Below, piece after piece: positions 49,957 to 62,290 of a stretch of DNA of 64,000 nt. Under the pieces are notes generated by a model. That model was not told the DNA's origin. It saw nothing but the letters and a program-made list of their open reading frames with translations, and did no database searches. The stretch spans positions 1 through 64,000 of the forward strand of contig OENT01000861.1 in NCBI GenBank assembly GCA_900239685.1, given 5' to 3'. Each line of letters opens with the position of its first letter. Position 1 is the stretch's first letter. The translations under genes and the position numbers were made by a program. The stretch is from Rotaria macrura. Taxonomy: Eukaryota; Rotifera; Eurotatoria; Philodinida; Philodinidae.

Positions 49957-52900
49957 ATCTCTTTTTCGGTATCGATGGATTTCGATGCATATGTATGAAG
50001 AGATGAACTTATAACGTGAACAATGCGATCGGGATGTGTAAAGGATTTAAGTGGTCCCGTTCTTTCAGAGTACTATTTCTCGAAATCGTTTTTATACTAC
50101 TTGTTACATATTTTTTAACAATGCTTCGTTTTCTAAAGCTTCGTCTGAAATCGAAGCGGTCTAGTTCTTTCAGACTTTTGAGGGTATACTGTAGAATTTA
50201 CAGATAGTAATTCGCATTGGAACAACAGATATTTTGCGTCAAACTTAATGTCTGAATATGTTTACCACATATAATGCAAAAAAGCACAAGAGTTATTTTA
50301 ACAAATAATAAAAAGGAAGTATAAATAACAACTTTCCTCTTAAAAAAATACATATACACTATTACTGTTAGCATTAAGTCAAGATGTTATATGCGTTTCT
50401 TTTCATTTCTATTTCATGAATAAGTTGGAACATTTTTACAGTTAAAATCAAAAAGAATGTATGAAAATGAGTTATATGTCTTTTGTGATCTTCAGCGTTT
50501 GTGAGATCATTCTGTCATTTTTATTCTTTTCATGTTTCACTTCTCTCTTTGTGTGTCCATTGTCAAAGGTTCAAGGAACATATATACTGTTCTGTGTTCA
50601 TGCTCTTATTTATTATCTTTCTCTCTGTTTTATCAAGCACTCTCTCACACACATATTTACGATCGAGGAATGGCACAGTGGATGTTTGTTTGTTGTTAAA
50701 AAAAAGAGGAAAAAGAAAAAGGAAAGAAGAAATAAACAACAATTATCGGATGGAAAATAGAGTATTACAGTTTCAAAGCCTCAAATACCACTACAAGCGT
50801 TTTCGAGCTTCGGAAACCATTTTCGGTTTACGATTTTGTTACTATCGGAAAGCTTTGAAGAGTTTCTGATGGTAAAAAATGGGTTTACGAAAGCTCGGAA
50901 ACCCTTGAAAGAGTTCCTGAGGGTAAGAAAAGTGTTTCCGAACTCTCGAAAACGTTTTTTGGTTGGTTTTCTAGGAAACGGATTTTTAGAGATTACGACA
51001 CATACATATTAAATTGTAAGATTTATGAGAAGGAAACTTGAGAGTGAAAAAGGATAAAGAGTAATAGAGGATGCAATAATATGATGACAAATGGGACCTG
51101 AATATCTTCCAATGAGGCAGTAATCATACTTTTTCTTTCCATGTGTGCAATTAAGCGGGTTATTCAGTTTTTTATTCCAGCTCTTGGTAAAATGATTTCA
51201 CTAGGCGACTCAATTCTTTTCAAACAATTGAGAACTAATACCAGTTCCAGTTCTCCTTTCAAAATACTCTGAAAGGTCTAATTATACGTTGGAATTCGAT
51301 GTCTTATAAATTCAAGGTGAAAAGAAAAGAGTAAGTAGCTCAGAATACTCGATAGTACTCAAATATCGTTTTGTAAGGATTCTTGAGAACTATTTAGATA
51401 GTTAAAGTTTGATATTGATATGTGTTACAGTACTTTAACTGATATCTAATCTACGTGATTGTGTCTGGCAATCAACTTCAAAACCTCTGTTTAGTCAAAG
51501 ATTCCATCAAGTACAACCAAGTCTTTACATTTATTGCTTGATAATCTGACCCATGATGACGTCGATTATTATTTGGTAGCACAGATCTATCTTAGACTAG
51601 AAATCGTTAAACATGTCACAAAGAGAGTCTAAAAACGGTCCAAGAGTATTGTGGAATAATTGAAGCTATAGAAGTTTTGCTAGTCCTTCTAGGAAACGCA
51701 TTCTGGTTTTTAGTTAAATAAACTATTGGGCTTTGAGCATAGGTCATTTTCGAAATCAATGCGAAGATTTCGACAGACTTACATTTACTTCACATTATTT
51801 CTACAAGTTTCAGTTTTTGGTCAATTTTAAATCTGTGATTCTTCTCAGTCATAGAGAAAAGAACTAGCTCCATGAAGAAATAGTTCTTCTAGGGGAAGTG
51901 TAAATTCATATTCGTAAGATCCAATGTCACGATGAAATGAGTGATTTCTATCATTTCAACAGTCATATCGGTGAGTTCGATTTCTCTCTCTGTCTTTGAG
52001 GGTTAGTAAGAATCCATTGTTGATAGAGTAAAAGATCCTGTTAACGAGTTCCTTTTGCCAGAACTAGATTTAATGGCAAGTTCTTTCTGAATAAACTATT
52101 GGATAGTACTGAGTGACGCAGTTACCCAAAAAGAAGTACGGATTCATATTAAATCTTTCTTCAAGAAAAAAACTACTGACTGTATGTATAGTGCATTTCG
52201 CAAGAATTCTGCAAATGATTCCAGTTCAGTCTGTTGATCGTAAACTATCACAGGCCCTATATTGCACACTTCTATGCACGAATATGATATTATTAGCACA
52301 GCCCCTACTGTTACAGCAATTCGTAATCTTGTAACTGAACAGATAGAAAACATTTTCGATACATTCGAGATCCTCAACTGTGAGGAAATTGATTTGTCCT
52401 AATATGAACAATAAAATTGAAAAAGTGAGGATTAAATAGTGATTAGGATACTGATAAAATTAGGATTTGTTGCTTTCCATATATTTGGAAAATCAGTGAC
52501 AATTAGTAAATCATTAACTATTGTTGAACTAAAAATAAAGCAAAAGTGAAATACAATTGATTACGACAGACCACAAATGACGTGAGCTACAACTGGATTA
52601 CACTGCTCTAATATCTGACTTTGTTCCAATTACAAAAATGATGTTTCTATGTTTCATATTTCTATGCATTTCCATGCATGTTCAGTTATTTCTGTGTATT
52701 TCTAAAATACGGAGGTACGCGTTCGCCCCATCCACTACTTTCCTGTTTCCCTTCTGTTGCCACTCCCTTGCAAACCGTCAAAAATATATAAAACCTGAAA
52801 GTTGAATTTAATTGTTGAAAATATTTTTCAAATATTCAATATTTCTAGATCTGTATTCAGATATACAAATGTACAATATTTGAAGATGATATATCTGAAT

Positions 52901-54150
52901 CTCTGAGTATCTGAACTTCAACGATTGAAAACTCCATTATGTTAATATTTGGTTTCCAACTATTTAATTGTTGAATAATTGAATTCAACTTTTAGATTCG
53001 ATGTATATGACCCATCATTATTAGGAGTAAGGTTTTAGATAATAAGGCTTTTCAAACGTGACATTTTTATTGTTGGCACCAATAACCAATCAATAGGCAA
53101 TATGAAACACTTTCAGAAATGACTTCTCTTGAAAAATTATCGTTTAGAATTCGCAACGCATTCAGAAATTCTAAAACATATTGGAAACCCATATCCTCTA
53201 GTCTAGGGAGCTAATACAAAGATGATGAAGAAAGAAAAAATATAAGTGATTCTCATTTACGACGAACATTCTTTTCGCCCATGATGATTTTCTTCAGATT
53301 ACGATCTCTTTGAAAGAATTTTTGGTTGGCAATGGGACTAAATTGGATGCAAATGCCGGTGCAGATGTTGGTTTTTGTCACTGAAGTAATCGAAAAGTTC
53401 TTTCTGTGAAGCTGGATTCAGAGAAAAAATGTTCTGTGAAATGGAAGTTTTCTTACTGTATACAACTAGACCATATTCAGATCATATTTGAGAACTCTTG
53501 GGTCATTTACACTCAATTATTGACTTATGTTTCGGAATGTTGACCGAATTCAAGTCGACAGCAATCTGAAATGGAATAAGGGCTAAGTACATGACGACAC
53601 TTAAAATTTGAGGATTGGTGAAGAACAAGGAAATTGGTGAGCTTTATTCTCAGATAGACTTAAAAGATTGAAATCCTGTGGATAGAATTCAGCAAAAGTC
53701 AAGATTAGTCTTGAAATAGGTGCACAATTCTTGTAGATAGCTTGAGCACACTGTCGCAGTACTTTAGAGTACGTAGAACTGCAGAGTTTTTACATGTTCT
53801 CTTTGAAGATGTGCTACCTATTGAATGAAACTGTAGTACAGCTGAATTAATGTATACTAAAAATGAGTCTAATTCAACTTGGTGGAGTCAGGTTGCAGTC
53901 AAGTTAGAGCATGCACTCGAGGAGTCACGCATTTCCCCCTTGCATTCGACTCATCGGCCACGAATCATTCAAGGATTTACCAAAATAAGTTTAAGGACAA
54001 GTGGTTACTAATCTCCACTCCTTTTACAGAATATTCGATGTCAGCTTTAATGAAAGTAGGGATTTACTTTCCTTTCGTTAAGTGAAATATTCTTAGCTCT
54101 CGATTAAGAAAAGAGCATAAAGCAAGGGATAGATATCGAAAAAGTCAAAA
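49957..54150. other. gene-poor region
   Basis: No supported exon. The only order I see is a degenerate repeat around CGGAAACC/TTTCCGA at 50790-50980, an A/G-rich tract at 50700-50740, and a small fold-back element listed separately. Confidence 0.45.
52795..52995. mobile_element. small fold-back element
   Basis: CTGAAAGTTGAATTTAATTG at 52795 is inverted as TAATTGAATTCAACTTTTAG at 52976-52995. The interior is enriched in ATATCTGAAT-type words. It is non-coding. Confidence 0.5.
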
Positions 54151-54152
54151 GA

Positions 54153-54158
54153 TTTATT
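54153..54158 (-). terminator. polyadenylation signal for the FG-GAP gene
   Basis: Minus-strand AATAAA lies about 70 bp past the stop codon at 54227, a normal distance for a 3' end signal. Confidence 0.5.
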
Positions 54159-54226
54159 ACTGGTAACTGTTAGAGGTTGAAAATAGTAGAAACAAAAAAA
54201 AACAACTCAAACAAAAAGTTGAAGTA

Positions 54227-57200
54227 TTAACAAGACTGTAAGAAAATTTCCAAATTGTCATAATTTTCGTTGGCTACAGCAAAATCTAATTTTTCGTCAT
54301 TGTTAAAATCGCCGACGGAAACAGAAAATGGGAGATAGTTATAACCGATAGTAAAAGACACAATGACAACAAAGGATCCATTACCATTCCCAAGCAGCAC
54401 GCCTACTTGACCTGACCCATAATTGCACACGATAATGTCAAGTATAGTGTCACTGTTGAAATCACCAACAGCCAGCGCTTTAGGTTGAGAAAAAGTGCCA
54501 GTCGTAAAAGACTGCTGATTGCAAAATGAACCGTTACCATATCCTAGAAATATACCAACGCTGTCATTACCATAATAAGCGACAACGATGTCGAGTGCCG
54601 TGTCGTTGTTGAAATATCCAACGGCCGCGTACCATGGCCCAGAGCCACTTGAATATGTCACTTGATTGGAGAACGAACCATTGCTGAATTGCATAATGAC
54701 TCCAATGCAATTGGTACCTGTATTCGCGACTACAATATCAAATTGGTTGTCATTGTTTAAATCCCCTACAGCCAACGACTTAGGCCTCGAGCCATTGCCA
54801 GTATTCATCATCAATTCGTGTAAAAATGATACATAAGCATATCCTAGAAGGACACTTATTGTGTTATCAAACGAATTAGCAACGACAATATCTAGTCGAG
54901 TGTCGTTATTAAAATCACCAACAGCCACAGCGCTTGGGTATCCACCAGTTGAAAATGTCGACGCATCCGTAAATGAGCCATTGCCATAGCCGAGAAGGAC
55001 ACTTATTGTGTTATCATCATAATTAGCAACGACAATATCTAGTCGAGTGTCGTTATTCAAATCACCAACAGCTACAGACTGTGGCCCACTACGAGTTGAA
55101 AATGTCGTTTGATTGGCAAAAGAGCCATTGCCATAGCCGACAAGGACACTTATTGTGCTATCACCATAGTTAGCAACGACAATATCTAGTCGAGTGTCGT
55201 TATTAAAATCACCAACAGCTACAGAGTACTGCAGACTACCAGTGTAAAATGTCCTTTGATCCGTAAAAGAGCCATTGCCATAGCCGAGAAGGACACTTAT
55301 TGTGCTATCACCATAGTTAGCAACAACAATATCTAGTCGAGTGTCGTTATTAAAATCACCAACAGCCACAGCGTTCGGGTATGTACCAGTTGAAAACTTC
55401 GTTCGATGGGCAAAAGAGCCATTGCCATAGCCGAGAAGAACACTTATTTTGTTATCAACTAGGTTAGCAACGACAATATCTAGTCGAGTGTCGTTATTAA
55501 AATCACCAACAGCTACAGCAGTTGGGTATCTACCAGTTGAAAATTTCTTTCGATGGGCAAAAGAGCCATTTCCATAGCCGAGAAGAACACCTATTGTGCT
55601 ATCACCATAGTTAGCAACGACAATATCTAGTCGAGTGTCGTTATTAAAATCATCAACAGCTACGGATTGTGGCCCACTACCAGTTGGAAATGTCATTTGA
55701 TCCGTAAATGAGCCATTGCCATAGTCGAGAAGGACACTTATTGTGTCATCATACAAATTAGCAACGACAATGTCTAGTCGAGTGTCGTTATTAAAATCAC
55801 CAACAGCTACAGATTGTGGGTATGCACCAGTGTCAAATGTCGTTTGACTGGTAAAATTTGCTATATCATAGATTCCAAACACATCTAGATAATCACTATT
55901 ATCGTATGAGATAACTATTCCTGGTCGATCGTTTGTTTTTAAAACTATACCAACTACTTGTGACGGACCTAAACGAGAAGCGGTACAATAAATTCCATCA
56001 TTTTTAAATAATCCATCAGTGCTTCCTAAAAACAAACCAATACTCTTAGTACNCAGACTGTGGCCCACTACGAGTTGAAAATGTCGTTTGATTGGCAAAA
56101 GAGCCATTGCCATAGCCGACAAGGACACTTATTGTGCTATCACCATAGTTAGCAACGACAATATCTAGTCGAGTGTCGTTATTAAAATCACCAACAGCCA
56201 CAGCGTTCGGGTATGTACCAGTTGAAAACTTCGTTCGATGGGCAAAAGAGCCATTGCCATAGCCGAGAAGAACACTTATTTTGTTATCAACTAGGTTAGC
56301 AACGACAATATCTAGTCGAGTGTCGTTATTAAAATCACCAACAGCTACAGATTGTGGGTATGCACCAGTGTCAAATGTCGTTTGACTGGTAAAATTTGCT
56401 ATATCATAGATTCCAAACACATCTAGATAATCACTATTATCGTATGAGATAACTATTCCTGGTCGATCGTTTGTTTTTAAAACTATACCAACTACTTGTG
56501 ACGGACCTAAACGAGAAGCGGTACAATAAATTCCATCATTTTTAAATAATCCATCAGTGCTTCCTAAAAACAAACCAATACTCTTAGTACCATAATTGGT
56601 TACGGCGATATCTGCATGGCCATCTTTATTAAAATCCTGAATGGCGATTGCGGAAGGGTGAGAACCCAATCCCGTTGATAACATCACTTGGTTTCCAAAT
56701 CTGCCATTTCCATTTCCCAGCAAGAGACCTATGTTATCAGTACCAAAGTTTGCCACTACAATGTCGAGATAGCTATCACTATTTATATCGAACATAGAAA
56801 AACTTCGCAGAAGCGCACCACCACCAGGACTAAATACTATTCCATTTTTCAGAGCATACGGATCAAAAAAAAGTAGTACACTTATTGTGTTATCAACTAG
56901 GTTACAAACGACAATATCTAATCGAGTGTCGTTATTAAAATCACCAACAGCTACAGATTGTGGGTAAGTGCGACTTGAAAATGTCGTCGGATCCGTAAAA
57001 GAGTCATTGCCATAGCCGAGAAGGACACTTATTGTGCTATCATCTCGATTAGCAACGACAATATCTAGTCGAGTGTCGTTATTAAAATCACCAACAGCTA
57101 CAGAATACGGCAGACTACCAGTGTAAAATGTCCTTTGATCCGTAAAAGAGCCATTGCCATAGCCGAGAAGGACACTTATTGTGTGATCCCCATAATTAGC

Positions 57201-60200
57201 AACGACAATATCTAGTCGAGTGTCGTTATTAAAATCACCAACAGCTACAGATGTTGGATAAGTGCCAGTTGAAAATGTCGTTTGATTGGCGAAAGAGCCA
57301 TTGCCATAGCCGAGAAGGACACTTGTTGTGTTATCATTCGAATTAGCAACGACGATATCTAGTTGAGTGTCGTTATTAAAATCGCCAACAGCTACAGATG
57401 TTGGATAAGTGCCAGTTGAAAATGTCGTTTGATTGGCGAAAGAGCCATTGCCATAGCCGAGAAGGACACTTATTGTGCCGTCCCAATAATTAGCAACGAC
57501 AATATCTAGTCGAGTGTCGTTATTAAAATCACCAACAGCTACATATTGTGGGTATCCACCAGTTGAAAATGTCGTTTGACTGGTGAAAGAGCCATTTCCA
57601 AAACCGAGAAGGACACTTGTTGTGTTATCATTCGAATTTGTAACGACAATATCCAGTCGACTGTCGTTATTAAAATCACCAACAGCTACAGAGAATGGCC
57701 CAATACCTGTTGGAAAGTTCACTGATGAACTTAAAACAACGTCCGGATAACCTAGCATGACGTCTATGCTCTCTGTGTCATTGTTGACGATGACGATATC
57801 TAAACGGTTGTCTTTGTCTAAATCGCCAAGGGCGATGGAGATTGAAGAGGAAGAGCCAGTTGAATAAAATTTTGGACTTGCAAAAGTACCATTACCGTAT
57901 CTGAGTAATACACAAATACTGCCATTGTTCTTATTGGTGACGACTAAATCCATTAGATTATCTTTATTCATATCACCGATGACTATGGCAAATGGTGCGG
58001 CTGCTCCTATTGAATAGGTCGTCTGTCTCTGAAAGGTTCCATTGCCATGGCTCAAGAATACGCCTACATTGTTGTTTGCGTGATTGGTAATGGCGATATC
58101 GATCATAGTGTCATCGTTGAAGTAACCAACAGCAATAGAGTATGGATGAGAATGAAGGCCAGTGGCGAGTGTACTTTGATTTGTGAAATTTCTTGCATCG
58201 ATTTGAATCAGTATACCGACAGTGTTTGTGCCAAAGTTGGCGATAGCAAGGTCCATTCGTTTGTCGTTATTAAAGTCTCCACCGACAACGGCCATCGGAA
58301 AAGAATCATAGCCCATTGAGTAAGTTCTAGGATAAGAGAAGCTCCCGTTTCCGTACCCATAGTATATACTGACACTATGTGTACCATAGTTCGCTGTAAC
58401 AATATCTGCTGCTGTATCATTGTCGATATCAGAAACGTGGATCCATATGGGACGAGATGATGCTGTCGAGATCAGTGTTTGACTGATAAAAGATCCGTTA
58501 ATGGATGCAATAAATATACCAACGCTGTTTGTTCCGAAGTTTGCGATGGCAATATCATCTCGGCCATCGTTGTTGAAATCGCCGGCAGTAACCATACATG
58601 GAGCAGAGTCAGTACCGGTCTCATATGTGTCTGAGTTAGAAAAAGTACCATAGCCATCTCCAAAGTATACTGTTAACTTGTCAGCATCATTATTGGCAAC
58701 AGCAATATCCAGTAAAGTGTCGTTGTTGAAATTTCCCATGGTGACGGATCGGGGACCATAACGATAATCGATTGGATTTGCGTTCGTTAATTTGAAGTTT
58801 AGTGCGCACTTTGGGACTAATTAACATAAGAACCAAGAACGGGAGACATATAAGTTATTGAAGTTTAACTATTTCCTTAATACACTATATCGAAGTCTCA
58901 TAAATCAGATAGTAATTATTAATAATTATCCTATTATTGGAACCAGATCGGTATGGATATTTTTTTCAATAGAGCTCCATCACTACTAGATTAATCTATT
59001 AATCAGATTATTCACCATGCTACGTCTCTCATTGACTAGAGGATTTCCTCGAGTAACACAAATTTTCTGAGAAAGAGTGAATACCGAATCTAACATGGCA
59101 CAAGGAAATGCTACTATCTACTCTTAAATGAAAGATGAAACAGTACGTTCCTTTCCATCTTATAGGTTCTTCGTCAACTTGCCAACAAATATAAATACCT
59201 TAATGTTAATGATGTCGTACTCTTTGAAATCTTGTGGACTGTGAGCAATGTCTGGTTAATAAGGGCGTATAATTGAATCATGAATACTATACACAGGTGA
59301 TTGGTGCAAGCAATCAGAATATAACAAGTTTTTTCTATGGGTATAAGGGAATATGCAGTGGGCAGTACAAGAGAGTTTCATTAATAATTTTCATTTGAAA
59401 AAATAATCGATTATTTGAGGGGTTCGTGTGAATGTGGCTGAGACTAACAGATATAAGAACTGATACATACACACGCACATCCTGTGCATCGCAAGAAAAA
59501 GAGCTGATCACTTACACCATGTCGTGTGAGAAAATCAGTGATTTCTAAATTTATCATTTTCTATATCTTTTATCCTACCCAGGAGAATCATTCCAACCAT
59601 TGGATCCGATCGGATCTGACAGGCATCCGATCATGTTTCTATCGGAGTTTCTCTTATCCGACGAAATCCTATCGGAATCCTGGTTGCGATTCCTGATTCG
59701 GATCCCTAGTATTGGATTTTATCGAATCCTACTATCGGAATCCGATTGGATTTCATCGTGTGATTAGACAGGCATCTACTGTTGGGTTTAAATGCTAATT
59801 CGTACTCAAATAAGAAAATAGGTTTCTTCCGTCGGATCCGTTACTGTTTCCACAACCTGGATTCCCATAAGATTTCATCGGATCCGATCGGATTCTGTAT
59901 AGGATTCATTCACCTGGGTACAATTAAGAAACTCAAATATGATATCAAGATAAAGAGTTCCTACAAAGCTGTTGTTATCGTTCCGAGATTTGAAAAACTA
60001 CCACAAAATTTAATAGTATCGGTGACTCAAGAAATATCTCTCCTGAGCCTGGGATCCATTGGATTTGATAAAGTTGATCATTCTGGAACAAGTGACAATT
60101 AGACGAATCCTTTTGAGGAGAATTTTCTCTATTCGATGAGCCCTGAAATGAGTACACTGCGAACTGAGGCAGATGTATAATTCGGTTCGGCTCGCTTGTG

Positions 60201-60840
60201 AGAAACGCAATGAAACTCGTCATTTTCTAAACTTTGAATACAATGTATTCTAAAAGTATCACTCTCACTAGTGGTAATCATCTTGGCTGTGTAGCACACC
60301 AGGTTCTTTGAATAATCTATACTTAAATAACTATAAGTTGTATAATGTTGTTGGTGCTTAATGATCTGCCTCGATTATATGTATATGAAATCTCGCTACT
60401 TGAAAAAGTTTTTACAGAACTTCATAATACTTGTAAAAAATGAATCAATCTATTTATAAATCTCTGTTGTATTGAATACGAGGAACGGTTGATAAGTTGG
60501 ACATACCGTGCTTTGGAGCAGTAAAACAAACTACTAGCATACCGATGACCATAGATACCGTTGCGAACGTAGCAAATGTAAATAGAGGATTGGTTATTAC
60601 ATTCTGTATTGACCAGAGATAAATCTTCCTAGAAATGAAGAACATTGAGCATACTTGTCATCAAAATCAAATTTTATACAATTTTTGTAGAGTGGTGTAA
60701 TGCTTTTTCCGATCAATGGTATTGTTATGATTGTTTCTTCTATTGTTTGCAGCTGAAGTAGAACATTTATTCATGTTTTCATTGATGGGAACGCTTTCTT
60801 TTAAAGATGAAAAGTTGTTCGGTTGAACGTTGTCATCCAT
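54227..60840 (-). CDS. type II membrane protein with FG-GAP/VCBS repeat ectodomain
   Basis: On the minus strand three exons can be joined in phase: 60840-60680 (start MDDNVQPNN), 60628-60507 and 58816-54227. Junctions are TT|GTATAA..TTTCTAG|GAAG and CACG|GTATGT..AATTAG|TCCC. The N-terminus is polar (about 55 aa), followed by a single hydrophobic span (FATVSMVIGMLVVCF). About thirty FG-GAP/VCBS repeats of about 49 residues follow (SVAVGDFNNDTRLDIVVAN, then ISVLLGYGNGSF). Each carries D.NND.R.D calcium-binding-type loops and an NGS sequon. Such propeller-forming repeats in integrin-like proteins bind ligands, so a surface adhesion or recognition role is inferred. An acceptor upstream of MDDN (near 60858) allows one more 5' exon. 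The frame is broken at the N (56053), where the sequence is duplicated. I regard this as an assembly fault rather than a true mutation. The 1.7-kb intron 2 contains a MITE. Confidence 0.8.
55772..56590. other. duplicated segment around a single N (probable assembly join)
   Basis: About 281 bp at 55772-56052 is repeated without visible difference at 56310-56590. The first copy ends directly before the N at 56053. Sequence right after the N matches 55075-55205, then jumps to a segment like 55350-55470. This is the pattern expected where two overlapping or allelic contigs of a tandem-repeat gene were joined. Confidence 0.8.
59578..59918. mobile_element. CCCAGG-type fold-back MITE, copy 3
   Basis: Ends CCCAGGAGAATCATTCC and GGATTCATTCACCTGGG are inverted repeats flanked by TA on both sides. 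The interior is dense in GGATCCGATCGGAT words in both orientations. It lies inside the second intron of the FG-GAP gene. Confidence 0.7.
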
Positions 60841-60899
60841 TGGATCAATTTCAATCTGCGAAGAGGGAAAAATCAAAGAAGAATGCATTCCTTGGATGA

Positions 60900-61080
60900 A
60901 TATGTACCAAGACCAAGAGTAGGTCATCGGATTCTATCGGATGTGTATTAATCCGATGAGTTCCGATGAATGAATCCGGCGTGTTTTCGATCGGATCTCA
61001 GTGGATATCCGTAACTTGCGACTTATTTTGATCATCGTATCCGATAGGGTTCAGTTATCGAAATTTAGTTGGTTCCCTCC
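60900..61080. repeat. partial TCCGATCGGA-type repeat
   Basis: ATCGGATTCTATCGGATG, TCGATCGGATCTCAG and TATCCGATAGGG occur within 180 bp. This is diverged or fragmentary sequence of the CCCAGG element family, without recognisable ends. Confidence 0.45.
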
Positions 61081-61205
61081 GTATTCAGGATCGAAGTCCT
61101 TCGAAATTTTTTCTAAAGCAGCTATCGAACATGTCCTAGCACTTTGTAAATATCGTATGTAATTGTAATTGTTTTCTTGTGTTTCATAAAAGTAACTGTC
61201 TGAGT

Positions 61206-62282
61206 CAGAGATGGGCAAGTCAAGTCAAAAATGACTTAAGTCCAAGTCAAGTCAAGTCATAATTGACTGGGGTGACTTGACTTGAGCAACTTTTCAATGA
61301 CTCGAAGACTTGACTTGTGACTGGTATAGTCGTTTTTGTTTAAGACTTGTGATTGGGCATGACTTAACTGGAGTAGAAAATTTTTTGACTCGACTTGACT
61401 TGTAAATTGCCGGAAAATGCAAGTCAAGTCAAGTCACGTGTATTTCGGCAGCAATAATCTATATTAGATTCATAACGCGTAGTGTTATTCTTTTTGTTTC
61501 GAGTACGAAATTGTTCACTTTTTGCCATGGACACTTTAGAATTTTTCTACTAGATAATTGCTCATTTTTCATGATGGTAAATATAAATAATCACTATATG
61601 TAATAAAAAATAAAGAATCGAACAACATCATTAGAAGTTATATCTAACCAATGATGAGAGTTTAGGGTGATTCATACATAATTCATTGTATTATTGAATC
61701 AGCTAAATTTATTATAACCTTTGTTAAAACTAAATATGAATGAACCAATTGCACATGAAAATATTGAGCTTTCAAATGATTCTCCAGATATCTGCGTATT
61801 ATCTCCTGCTTCAGTCTTTTGTTCTTCATCAGTTGAATCAACTACAGCACCATCACAAAATATTCATAAATATTCCAAAAGCAAGAAAGACATTACAAAT
61901 GTTAACGATGTTAAAATGTAATCATGGACTAATGTAAAAATATTTTTCAATAAATTTATGTAGAATTAAATTCAAATTTTTTTAAAGCAATACTACGTCA
62001 ACGACTTGACTTGTGTAAAGACTTGACTTCAAAAAAAGACTTTGACTTGTGACTTGACTCGAAAATGACTGATGACTCGAGACTTGACTCGACTTGACTT
62101 GGGTAGGGGTGAGACATGACTTGGTGTGGCTTGAACATGACTGCTTCGAACTCGTGATTTGACTCGAATTGACTTGAGTGCCTCTTTTGTTGGGGAACGA
62201 CTTGACTCGACTCGACTTATGCATAATATACAAATGACTTGACTTGACTTGGGCAAAAAAAAACCTGACTCGCCCATCTCTG
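61206..62282. mobile_element. non-autonomous hAT-like element with 8-bp target-site duplication
   Basis: The element starts CAGAGATGGGCAAGTCAAG and ends GCCCATCTCTG. It is flanked by the identical 8-mer GTCTGAGT at 61198-61205 and 62283-62290, a hallmark of hAT insertions. Arms of about 230 and 300 bp consist of AAGTCAAGTC words, in mostly opposite orientation. The AT-rich centre has a 61-codon frame from ATG 61736 (MNEPIAHENIELSNDSPD, then Ser/Thr-rich, SKSKKDITNV). It could be a leftover first exon of a transposase, but no zinc finger or catalytic domain is present. Length is 1077 bp, so the element would depend on a transposase encoded elsewhere. Confidence 0.85.
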
Positions 62283-62290
62283 GTCTGAGT

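Noticed and set aside
60454..60506. Reading the short 5' FG-GAP exon through to a stop at about 60454 as a separate small gene
   Set aside because: A strong GTATGT donor at 60506 and exact phase match with the acceptor at 58817 favour splicing to the repeat exon. Without RNA data the alternative remains possible.
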